From Acidovorax sp. 106 (lineage in GTDB: Bacteria; Pseudomonadota; Gammaproteobacteria; Burkholderiales; Burkholderiaceae_C), in contig NZ_RCCC01000001.1 in the NCBI RefSeq assembly GCF_003663825.1, positions 4,286,501-4,350,500 of the forward strand: a stretch of 64,000 nt of DNA, read 5' to 3'. Below are positions 56,660-64,000 of this stretch, one piece after another. Position 1 is the stretch's first letter, and every line of letters begins with the position of its first letter. A program made the translations under genes and the position numbers. The notes beneath the pieces were generated by a model, which searched no databases, had not been told where the DNA came from, and saw only the letters and a program-made list of their open reading frames with translations.

Positions 56660-59425
56660 CTATGCGCCAAGGGCCATTTGCTTGTCCAGCCAGGCCAATA
56701 GTGGCTGGGGGCGCCCGAACAGATACCCCTGCAGGCACTCGCAATGGCTTTGGATGAGGAAGTCTGCCTGCGCCTGCGTCTCGACCCCTTCGGCTACCAC
56801 CCGCAGCTTCAGGTGGCCAGCGACCGCCAGGATAGATTGCACGATGGCCGTATCGTTGGGGTCCCCCGGGGTATCCTGGACAAAGCTCTTGTCAATCTTG
56901 AGCTCGTACAGCGGCAGCCGCTTGAGGTAGGCCAGGCTGGAATAGCCGGTGCCAAAGTCATCGATGGAAAACCGCACGCCCAGCTGCACCAGCTCCGTCA
57001 TGCGGGCGATGGTGTCGTCCAGGTTCTCAATCAGCAGGCTTTCGGTCACCTCCAGGATCAGCAACTCGGGCTTGGCGCCGGTGGCGGCCAGCACATTGCG
57101 GATACGCTCCACAAAGTCTTCTTGCCGAAACTGCCGCTCGCTCACATTGACAGAGATTGACAGCGCCTGCCCTTGGGCCTGCAGCTTGGCCAGGGCATCA
57201 CAGGCCTGGCCAATCATCCAGTCGCCCATGCGCAGGATGAGCCCTGATGCCTCTGCCAGGGGAATGAAGCGGCTGGGCGGCACGTTACCGCGCTCGGGGT
57301 GGTTCCAGCGCATCAGCAGCTCGCCGCCCACCACGGCGCCCTGGGCATTGACCTGGGGTTGCACATACACCGCCAATTGCCCTTCGGCTGCGGCTTTCTT
57401 CAGGTCTTGTTCCAGCGCCAGGCGCTCTTGCACATCGGCCTGCATCGCGGCTTCATAAAAACGGATGCGATTGCGCCCCATGTCTTTGGCGCGGTACATG
57501 GCGGTGTCTGCTTCGCGCAGCAGGTCTTCGGTGCCCTCGGCTTGCTTGGGAAACAGCGTGATGCCGATGCTGCTGGTGCTGCTGTAGAGATGGGTCTGGA
57601 TGCTGTAGGGCACCTCCAGGGCGGCACGCACGGTCTCGGCCACAAGCAATGCAGCCCTGCCCGCCCCTTCGATGTCAGCCCCCAAATGCCCGATCAGCAT
57701 CACAAACTCGTCCCCACTGAGGCGCGCCACCGTGTCGCCCGGGCGCAGCAGGCTGAACAGGCGCTGCGCCACCTGCTTGAGCATGGCATCACCCACCGTG
57801 TGGCCACGGGCATCGTTGATCTGCTTGAAATTGTCCAGATCGACAAACAGCACCGCCCCCATCTGCTTGGAGATTTGTGCGGCCGCGACAGCCTGCTCCA
57901 TGCGGTCCATCAGCATGCGGCGATTGGGCAGCTGGGTGAGCGCATCAAAGTAGGCGAGCTGGTGCGAGCGGGCCTCGGCGTTTTTGCGCTCGGTGATGTC
58001 TCGCGACAGCGCGATGAAACACGGTGGCTCTCCAGGTCCCCCCCCGGGTTTGCGGGCTATGGACAACTCAAACCAGTAGGGTTGGCCTTGCAAGTCCAGG
58101 CGAAATTGATGGCCTGCCGAGTAGCCGGTGGCTGTTGCCGCCTGAATGGCGGCGCGGCAGCCAGCGGCTGCGTCAGGCTGAACAATGTCTTCCAGCTGCA
58201 TGCCCACGAAGTGGCGGGCCGGCTCGGCCAGTGGGGCAAGGTGCCCGCTGCGGCAGTAAGCAATGCGCCCATCGGAGCCGATTTCCATGAGCAAGTCTGG
58301 AATGGCATTGAGTGTGCTGGCCAACTCGTCGCGCGCGCCACGCAGCTCAGCCGTCATGGCATAAGCCAATGCCTCAGCCCGGGCGCGTCCGGTGGCCAGC
58401 AGCCAGGCAAACCAGCCCAGCACCAAGCTGAGCAAGGCACCAATCAATGCAGAAAGGTGGTGCGTTTCGTACTCATAGCGATCTTCAAAGGCAGGCAGCG
58501 GCACCATGCGCAGATTCCAGGTATGCCCCCCGAACACCATGGGGCGAATGACCTGCCGTTGTGCCTGCCCGTGCTCAAGGCGGGCATCGGTGTACAAGTA
58601 GCTGCTACCGTCCTGGGCATCACCGTCCAGCACATCCAGGCCGATGTCAGAGTCAAACTCTCTGGACAGCCCGGCAACCACCTCTGCCAAATGAAAGGGG
58701 GCAGACACCCAGCCCAACAATGCAGCACGGCGCTGTTGCAACGTGTCCAGCGCGGCACCGTTGGCATAGATGGGCAGGTACATCACCAAACCCCTGGCGC
58801 CCCCCGCTGGTTCGTCTTGCGCCAGCGGCAACAGGGCGGACACCGCCAGGGCACCCGTGTCTGCCGCGCGGTCCAGCGCCTCGCGGGCCGCAGGAACCAT
58901 ATAGGCATCCAGCCCCAGAACACGCTGGTTTTCAGCATCCAGGGGCTCGATGTGGGTGACTGCAGCGTAGGTGGGCCGATCGCCCGGCGGGCGCACGGTG
59001 TACTGGGGAAAGCCGCGCTGTCGCATGTCCTCAATGTGCGATGACAGAGACGCCGCAGGGAGCTTCAAAATGAGCGATATTCCCTTGAGCCCCGGGCGAG
59101 TCTCTTGCAACTGCAGTGAGCTGACATAGGAGCGAAACTCCTGGCGGTCAATGCGCTCCGAGCCCTCGAAGTAACCGCGCGTGCCACGCAAAACCATCTC
59201 GTAGGTGGCCATGCGGTCAGCCAGGTTGTAGCCAATGCGCTCCGCAGCGACCTGAAAGTTCACGTCCCGCCGGTCTCTGCTGCCGCGCTCCTCACTTCGC
59301 CAGTGGGCATAGGTCAGCCCCAGCATCACCAGCGACAGCACAGGCGCCAACACCCAGCCCCAGAGGCGCTGTAGTGCTGAAGAATGTCCCGGTAAGGTGG
59401 GGATTGCTTGTGGGGGTGGGAGCAT
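56660..59425 (-). CDS. CHASE-PAS-GGDEF-EAL cyclic-di-GMP protein
   Basis: 921 residues. One membrane helix near residue 20-40, a CHASE sensor (about 55-280, RGTRGYFEGSERIDRQEF), second helix (about 300-320), a PAS domain (about 355-470), a GGDEF domain whose signature reads RLSGDEFVMLIG (Ser replacing the first Gly, about residue 569), and an EAL domain with ELLMRW, DDFGTGYSSLAYLKRL and LKIDKSFVQD. SGDEF is tolerated in some active cyclases. Net activity is likely to be hydrolysis. ATG at 59425 chosen; a GTG 13 codons upstream is possible. Confidence 0.9.
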   Translation of the reverse strand: MLPPPQAIPTLPGHSSALQRLWGWVLAPVLSLVMLGLTYAHWRSEERGSRDRRDVNFQVAAERIGYNLADRMATYEMVLRGTRGYFEGSERIDRQEFRSYVSSLQLQETRPGLKGISLILKLPAASLSSHIEDMRQRGFPQYTVRPPGDRPTYAAVTHIEPLDAENQRVLGLDAYMVPAAREALDRAADTGALAVSALLPLAQDEPAGGARGLVMYLPIYANGAALDTLQQRRAALLGWVSAPFHLAEVVAGLSREFDSDIGLDVLDGDAQDGSSYLYTDARLEHGQAQRQVIRPMVFGGHTWNLRMVPLPAFEDRYEYETHHLSALIGALLSLVLGWFAWLLATGRARAEALAYAMTAELRGARDELASTLNAIPDLLMEIGSDGRIAYCRSGHLAPLAEPARHFVGMQLEDIVQPDAAAGCRAAIQAATATGYSAGHQFRLDLQGQPYWFELSIARKPGGGPGEPPCFIALSRDITERKNAEARSHQLAYFDALTQLPNRRMLMDRMEQAVAAAQISKQMGAVLFVDLDNFKQINDARGHTVGDAMLKQVAQRLFSLLRPGDTVARLSGDEFVMLIGHLGADIEGAGRAALLVAETVRAALEVPYSIQTHLYSSTSSIGITLFPKQAEGTEDLLREADTAMYRAKDMGRNRIRFYEAAMQADVQERLALEQDLKKAAAEGQLAVYVQPQVNAQGAVVGGELLMRWNHPERGNVPPSRFIPLAEASGLILRMGDWMIGQACDALAKLQAQGQALSISVNVSERQFRQEDFVERIRNVLAATGAKPELLILEVTESLLIENLDDTIARMTELVQLGVRFSIDDFGTGYSSLAYLKRLPLYELKIDKSFVQDTPGDPNDTAIVQSILAVAGHLKLRVVAEGVETQAQADFLIQSHCECLQGYLFGRPQPLLAWLDKQMALGA

Positions 59426-59685
59426 CGTTCGGTCTAGGGGCCCAACCAGCCTTTTGGCCGGCACGCAGCAAACAGCATAGCCGCCTGCACCAGCGCATTA
59501 TCAACATGCCCAGATAGCTCAGACATGATTTTTTACAATGTGTGCACACCTACGGCGCAGGCTGGTGCGGTGGTGGCGCCAGCGAGTGTGTACGCTATCC
59601 CAGCCCGATGGCCGATGGCCGATTGCAGGGTGACATCACCCAAGCACAGCACCGCCCACCAAGATAACCCTCAGAACATCGCACC

Positions 59686-60759
59686 ATGTCACCGATTGAT
59701 TTGGAATTCGAAGAATCTCAGTTTCGTGCCTTTTATGCGGACCACCTGCCCCAATTGCAGGCGGCATGCGCTGGCGTGATCCACACTTTGGAGCAGTTGG
59801 TGGCGGCTGCCCCGGGGATAGAGGTCTCCAAGGTGGAGGGCCGCGTCAAAGACGTTGACGAGTGCATTCGCAAGTTCCGCCGCAAGTACCGGGCGGCCCT
59901 GGAAGAGAGCAACACGCCGTATGAAATCCAGCCATGGATCACCGACTTGATCGGCGTGCGGGTGGTGTGCCTGTATGAAGACGAGCTGGAAAAAGTGGCC
60001 CAACTCGTGCAGTCGCAATACGCCGTGATCGAGGTCACCAACAAGGCCGCAGCCGTGGAAAGCACGGAAACCGAGTTTGGCTACAAAGGCCTGCACCTGG
60101 ACCTGCGTGCCAAAGCCTCCCCAAAAGCCCAGGCTGAATCAGCAACAGAAGCCCCCTGGCCTTTCGAGCTACAGATCCGCACCATCATCCAAGACTCGTG
60201 GAGTGTGCTGGACCACAAGATCAAGTACAAAAAGTCCATTCCGGGGCAGCTCAAGCGGCGCATCAATGTGCTGTCGGCGTTGTTTGAGCTGGCAGACCGC
60301 GAGTTCTTGCAGATCAGAGATGCCACGGCAGCAGAGTTGCTGCAAGCGCCAGACGAAACCGCAGAGCCCGCAACCGAAGCGCAGCAAGATGCCCTACAGG
60401 CGCCCAAGGCATCGGCACTGGGTAGCGAGCTCAACGCGTTCACCTTCCTCAAGATTGCCAACCACTTTTTCAAAGACTTCGAGTTCGAGGCCTCCAAGGT
60501 GGACAGTTTTGTGGCCGATATCCAGCTGTGGCAGCCCGGCATGACCCGCTCGCAATTCAATGAACTGCTGCGCCACACCATTGGCACCATCAAACGCTAC
60601 AAGCAGCATTTTGAAGAGCAAAACCCGCAGGCCTCGTTCAACCCGTTTACGGTGATGCGCCACTGCCTGTACCTGGGCCAAAAGGGCAAGTTTCGCCCGG
60701 CTTTGCGCAATGTGGCGCGACAGGCCTTTGAGAGCTGGCTGCTAGAAAACCAGACCTGA
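59686..60759 (+). CDS. RelA/SpoT-domain small alarmone synthetase-like protein
   Basis: 357 residues. A pyrophosphokinase domain with VEGRVKDVDECIRKFRRKY (ATP/GTP contact region), ITDLIGVRVVCLYEDEL (catalytic Asp), TEFGYKGLHLDLRA (pppGpp loop) and ELQIRTIIQDSWSVLDHKIK (Glu-x-Gln-x-Arg). No HD hydrolase or TGS domain. The C-terminal about 160 residues are a helical extension not usual in short synthetases. It probably makes (p)ppGpp or a related alarmone. It stands alone, divergent from the CHASE gene, with no antitoxin-like neighbour. Confidence 0.88.
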   Translation: MSPIDLEFEESQFRAFYADHLPQLQAACAGVIHTLEQLVAAAPGIEVSKVEGRVKDVDECIRKFRRKYRAALEESNTPYEIQPWITDLIGVRVVCLYEDELEKVAQLVQSQYAVIEVTNKAAAVESTETEFGYKGLHLDLRAKASPKAQAESATEAPWPFELQIRTIIQDSWSVLDHKIKYKKSIPGQLKRRINVLSALFELADREFLQIRDATAAELLQAPDETAEPATEAQQDALQAPKASALGSELNAFTFLKIANHFFKDFEFEASKVDSFVADIQLWQPGMTRSQFNELLRHTIGTIKRYKQHFEEQNPQASFNPFTVMRHCLYLGQKGKFRPALRNVARQAFESWLLENQT

Positions 60760-60783
60760 ACGCTTGGCAAGGCTTAGTTCATC

Positions 60784-60847
60784 AAAAAAATATGCTACCA
60801 GCGCCCTATGGAAAAGCGCTGGAAGCTATATTTTTTTATAGCAAAAA
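60784..60847 (-). repeat. Dispersed palindromic repeat, copy 10
   Basis: Arms TGCTACCAGCGCCCTATG and AAAAGCGCTGGAAGCTATA with A/T-rich ends. It lies between the alarmone synthetase-like and PHA depolymerase genes. Confidence 0.78.
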
Positions 60848-60936
60848 TCCCTTGTAAATGGGCAGGTAGCATGGCAATCCCGGGCGCCAAGTTGTCGCCA
60901 AGGCGACTCGCGATTGGTGGTTTTACTCCATTCATT

Positions 60937-60969
60937 TGTTGCGGAGTGCTGCTATATTGCACTGCAACA
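60937..60969 (+). promoter_or_regulatory. Promoter region of phaZ with TGTTGC/GCAACA inverted arms
   Basis: A TATATT -10-like box (60953-60958) lies about 29 bases before the ATG, between inverted TGTTGC (60937-60942) and GCAACA (60964-60969). Such TGC-rich symmetric sites are reported targets of PhaR-like regulators in PHA-storing bacteria; here it is only a candidate. Confidence 0.4.
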
Positions 60970-60986
60970 TAACGGAGTTTCGCCCC

Positions 60987-62390
60987 ATGCTCTACCAGAT
61001 CTACGAAACCCAGCGCTCCCTGATGGAGCCCTTTGCTGACTTTGCGCAAGCAGCATCCAAACTCTTCAGCAATCCGGTTTCGCCGTTCAACCAGGTCCCG
61101 CTGGCACAGCGCCTGTCGGCTGGCTACGACCTGCTGTACCGCCTGGGCAAAGACTACGAAAAACCCACCTTTGACATTCCCAGTGTAGATGTGGACGGCG
61201 TGGGGGTGGCCATCCATGAGCGCATTGAGCTGGACAAGCCATTTTGCGAACTGCGCCGCTTCAAGCGCTTTTCAGACGATCCTGCCACCCTGACCAAGAT
61301 CAAGGGTCAGCCGGTGGTGCTGATCGTGGCCCCCCTGTCTGGCCACTACGCCACGCTGCTGCGCGACACCGTGCGCACCATGCTCAAAGACCACAAGGTC
61401 TACATCACCGACTGGAAGAATGCACGCCTGGTGCCCCTGTCCGAAGGTGAATTCCACCTGGACGACTACGTTAACTACGTGCAGGAGTTCATTCGCTACC
61501 TGCAAGGGACCTATGGCAACTGCCATGTCATCAGCGTGTGCCAGCCCACCGTGCCCGTGCTGGCCGCTGTGTCCCTCATGGCCAGCCGGGGCGAGACCAC
61601 ACCGTTGACCATGACCATGATGGGCGGCCCCATCGACGCCCGTAAGTCACCCACATCGGTGAACAACCTAGCGATGAACCGCAGCTTTGAATGGTTTGAG
61701 AACAACGTGATCTACCGGGTGCCAGACAACTTCCCTGGGGCTGGCCGGCGCGTGTACCCCGGCTTTTTGCAGCACACCGGTTTTGTAGCGATGAACCCTG
61801 ATCGCCACGCCTCCAGCCATTACGACTATTTCAAAGACCTGATCAAAGGTGACGACGCCAGCGCCGAAGCCCACCGCAAGTTCTATGACGAGTACAACGC
61901 TGTGCTGGACATGGATGCGGATTACTACCTGGAGACCATCAGCACCGTCTTCCAGGAGTACAGGCTGGTCAATGGCACCTGGGATGTGCGCTCCCCCGAT
62001 GGCAAGTTAGAACGGGTGCGCCCCCAAGACATCACCACCACCGCCTTGTTTACGGTAGAGGGCGAGCTGGACGACATCTCCGGCTCGGGCCAGACAGAGG
62101 CCGCCCACGACCTGTGCACTGGCATTGTGCGCAAAGAGCAGCGCCATTTGGAAGCCAAAGGTGCCGGGCACTACGGTATCTTCAGCGGCAGACGCTGGCG
62201 CGAACTCGTGTACCCCCAGGTCAAGGCGTTCATTGTGGAACACCAGTTGAGCGCCGCACCGGCGAGCAAAACGGCGACCTCTCGCACCGGGGCGGCAGCA
62301 CCTGCTCCCGCAGAATCGGCAACGGCTGTGGCCGTTACGTCAACGCCGACGCAGCGATCCCGCCGAGCCACCTCGGCACGCAAGGCTTGA
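60987..62390 (+). CDS. phaZ: Intracellular polyhydroxyalkanoate depolymerase
   Basis: 467 residues, PhaZ1 type. The catalytic nucleophile is Cys185 in [14 protein letters not shown], as in Ralstonia PhaZ1, with later Asp ([10 protein letters not shown]) and His ([11 protein letters not shown]). It mobilises stored PHA in the cytosol. GGAG lies about 11 bases before the ATG. The C-terminal 45 residues are a low-complexity Ala/Thr/Ser tail. Its stop overlaps the TTG start of the ferredoxin-like gene. Confidence 0.94.
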   Translation: MLYQIYETQRSLMEPFADFAQAASKLFSNPVSPFNQVPLAQRLSAGYDLLYRLGKDYEKPTFDIPSVDVDGVGVAIHERIELDKPFCELRRFKRFSDDPATLTKIKGQPVVLIVAPLSGHYATLLRDTVRTMLKDHKVYITDWKNARLVPLSEGEFHLDDYVNYVQEFIRYLQGTYGNCHVISVCQPTVPVLAAVSLMASRGETTPLTMTMMGGPIDARKSPTSVNNLAMNRSFEWFENNVIYRVPDNFPGAGRRVYPGFLQHTGFVAMNPDRHASSHYDYFKDLIKGDDASAEAHRKFYDEYNAVLDMDADYYLETISTVFQEYRLVNGTWDVRSPDGKLERVRPQDITTTALFTVEGELDDISGSGQTEAAHDLCTGIVRKEQRHLEAKGAGHYGIFSGRRWRELVYPQVKAFIVEHQLSAAPASKTATSRTGAAAPAPAESATAVAVTSTPTQRSRRATSARKA

Positions 62391-63094
62391 GCCCTGCCCA
62401 GCCCGCCACAGCGGGCCGCGCCACCACCGCCGAGCTGGCGCGCCGCATTGATGCGGCGCTGCCCCAAACCCAATGCACCCGCTGCGGCTACCCTGACTGC
62501 GCCACCTATGCGCAGGCCGTAGCCGTCGGCGAGGCTGGCATCAACCAATGCCCACCGGGCGGTGCACAGGGCATTGAGAGGCTCGCAGGCATCATGGGAG
62601 TGCCACCGCTGGCAATGAACCCTGAGCACGGACAAGAATCGGTTCGTGCCGTGGCGTTCATTGACGAAAACTGGTGCATCGGCTGCACGTTGTGCATCAA
62701 AGCCTGCCCCACCGATGCCATCGTGGGGGCCAACAAGCTGATGCACACGGTGATAGAGCCGTATTGCACAGGTTGCGAGTTGTGCGTGCCCGCCTGCCCG
62801 GTGGATTGCATTGAGCTGGAGAGCGTGACCGGCGAACGTACAGGCTGGGCCGCCTGGAGTGCGGAGCAAGCCAACGAGGCGCGCGAGCGTTACGCTGCAC
62901 GCCAACAGCGCCTCGCCCAAACCGGGGCGCAGGACGAAACAGCCGCAGACATCCGGCGCACCTTACTGGAAGAAGACGCGGGCCCTGCTGATGCACCTGC
63001 GGAGCCACCATTGCAGGACGCAGCGGCCACTCGGCGCGCAGCGATTGCCGCAGCCATGGAGCGCGCAAGACAATTGCGTGCGGGCGGCAGCTGA
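62387..63094 (+). CDS. RnfB-like 4Fe-4S ferredoxin protein
   Basis: 235 residues from a TTG start that overlaps the phaZ stop by 4 bases (TTGA). An N-terminal 4Fe-4S domain ([16 protein letters not shown] and NQCPPGG) is followed by two ferredoxin clusters, [19 protein letters not shown] and [18 protein letters not shown], then a charged Ala/Glu/Arg-rich tail. It lacks the N-terminal membrane anchor of true RnfB in an Rnf complex, and no other rnf genes are seen, so it is probably a soluble electron carrier. The link with PHA degradation is by position only. Confidence 0.88.
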   Translation: MSPAQPATAGRATTAELARRIDAALPQTQCTRCGYPDCATYAQAVAVGEAGINQCPPGGAQGIERLAGIMGVPPLAMNPEHGQESVRAVAFIDENWCIGCTLCIKACPTDAIVGANKLMHTVIEPYCTGCELCVPACPVDCIELESVTGERTGWAAWSAEQANEARERYAARQQRLAQTGAQDETAADIRRTLLEEDAGPADAPAEPPLQDAAATRRAAIAAAMERARQLRAGGS

Positions 63095-63156
63095 GGCGCC
63101 CCGACACCGCCGGCCGGGCACACTGACCGGGCCTGCACCTTGCCCAACTTGCCAAG

Positions 63157-64000
63157 TTACCGGGCTGCTAAGGTTTTGTAGACGCCGCACCCCACATACC
63201 AGTCGTCCACCTGGCTGACGAACGACATCTTGGTCTGTACCACCCCAGTGGCGGGGTTGGTGATGTCGTATTCCACCCAGCCGGGCCCTTGCTGGGCCTG
63301 GGTCACGATGTCGTGCACCAATTGGTCCCCGGCAATGCCCGGAATGTCTTGCACCCGCGTGCCTACTTTGGAGGGGTTGCCTCCAAAGGCCAGGTAGCGG
63401 CCCGCTTCATCGAGCACGAACACATACATGTCGCGATCATGAAAGCCTGCCGCCTTGTCTGTGATCCGGCCCAGAAACTGCTCGCGTGGGCTGGAGCGGC
63501 GCAATGCCACCGCCTTGCGCACCAGCGCTACCGCCTCTTCCGCCGTACCCTGCTGCAGCCTGAAAGCGGCCACCGCCTGGTTCAGGGTGCTGGCACGCTG
63601 CTCCAGAGCCTCGGCCTGCTGCACAGCCAGCCCCACCATCTGCGCGTTGTCCTGGGTAATCTGGTCCAGCTGCTGCACCGCACCGCTGATCTCTTTGAGC
63701 CCTGTGCTTTGTTCGTTGCTGGAGTTGGCAATCTCACTCATGCTGGCGGCCACACTGTGAATGCCCCCAGCCATGGCCGAAATCCCTTCGCCCGCGGAGC
63801 GAATCAGGCCTGCGCTGCCTTCCACCTGCCCCACAGAGGTCTGGATCAGGTCACGGATCTCGCGGGCGGCCTCGGCAGAGCGCTGGGCCAGCATGCGCAC
63901 CTCGCTGGCCACCACCGCAAAGCCCCGACCCTGCTCGCCCGCGCGGGCAGCCTCCACAGCAGCGTTCAGGGCCAAGATATTGGTCTGAAAGGCGATACCG
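63157..64000 (-). CDS. Methyl-accepting chemotaxis protein with C-terminal Cache domain (N-terminus outside window)
   Basis: 281 residues of the C-terminal part are present. The conserved signalling hairpin [20 protein letters not shown] and [19 protein letters not shown] leads to a dimer stem, and then a Cache-like sensor ([19 protein letters not shown], ending in [16 protein letters not shown]) follows at the very end. In ordinary chemoreceptors the sensor precedes the hairpin. No membrane helix separates the two, so this Cache would be in the cytoplasm. It probably senses a small metabolite and controls CheA. The gene runs off the window end. Confidence 0.88.
   Translation of the reverse strand, partial: GIAFQTNILALNAAVEAARAGEQGRGFAVVASEVRMLAQRSAEAAREIRDLIQTSVGQVEGSAGLIRSAGEGISAMAGGIHSVAASMSEIANSSNEQSTGLKEISGAVQQLDQITQDNAQMVGLAVQQAEALEQRASTLNQAVAAFRLQQGTAEEAVALVRKAVALRRSSPREQFLGRITDKAAGFHDRDMYVFVLDEAGRYLAFGGNPSKVGTRVQDIPGIAGDQLVHDIVTQAQQGPGWVEYDITNPATGVVQTKMSFVSQVDDWYVGCGVYKTLAAR

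Noticed and set aside
58590..58612. TAGCTGCTACCG inside the CHASE gene as another palindromic repeat copy
   Set aside because: Only one arm-like stretch is present; the second arm and flanks are missing, so it is probably chance.

Overview
The window looks like a chromosomal segment of a high-GC betaproteobacterium, most likely a member of the Comamonadaceae (Acidovorax-like). The reasons are the gene repertoire (Bug/TctC binding protein, intracellular PHA depolymerase, propionyl-CoA carboxylase with methylmalonyl-CoA mutase, many GGDEF/EAL/HD-GYP and two-component proteins) and a dispersed intergenic palindrome of a kind I associate with this family. This assignment is inference; no rRNA or other taxonomic marker is present.

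Layout. 1-4.8 kb: 3' part of a CzcA-type heavy-metal RND pump followed by its two-component system. 5-11.6 kb (minus strand): a SNF2 helicase, then a PepSY / cytochrome b561 / two-component / beta-barrel operon. 11.8-16.1 kb: LuxR-type regulator divergent from a DUF3237 protein, a Bug-type binding protein and a tannase/feruloyl-esterase family lipoprotein, a probable aromatic-ester utilisation unit. 16.2-19.6 kb: small envelope proteins, NlpC/P60 hydrolase, isochorismatase-like hydrolase, glyoxalase I, thioesterase. 19.7-23.4 kb: MarR-MFS-MaoC-MATE operon with paired operator-like palindromes. 23.5-29.3 kb: SDR, a GGDEF/EAL protein, and a divergent KfrA-like / tyrosine recombinase pair around an AT-rich gap with two inverted repeats. 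29.3-32.6 kb: a sulfide/persulfide detoxification locus (BigR-like repressor, two YeeE/YedE membrane proteins and a frameshifted DUF442 protein, divergent from a persulfide-dioxygenase-like hydrolase, a DUF2892 protein and an AhpD-like protein). 32.8-37.6 kb: a molybdopterin-fold periplasmic protein, a hybrid kinase and an HD-GYP regulator. 37.7-39.8 kb: bioB and a DUF2314 protein.

39.9-49.5 kb carries a propionate/methylmalonyl-CoA operon (mutase, GNAT, MeaB, PccB, PccA, YdcF-like, VOC) closed by a strong terminator, with a divergent GntR regulator. 49.7-53.4 kb: acyl-CoA synthetase, saccharopine-dehydrogenase-like protein and Lrp/AsnC regulator. 53.6-54.7 kb: a complete IS1595-family element with 8-bp target duplication. 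54.7-64 kb: acyltransferase, dusA, a CHASE-PAS-GGDEF-EAL protein, a RelA/SpoT-domain synthetase, PHA depolymerase coupled to an RnfB-like ferredoxin, and a chemoreceptor cut by the window end.

The most unusual signals are (i) ten copies of one roughly 60-bp palindromic repeat, one inside the pccA reading frame and one forming the 3' end of meaB; (ii) a different GC-rich repeat inserted in frame in the SNF2 helicase gene; (iii) a near-symmetric operator with face-to-face promoters at the persulfide locus; and (iv) the KfrA/recombinase pair. No rRNA, tRNA or CRISPR array was recognised.
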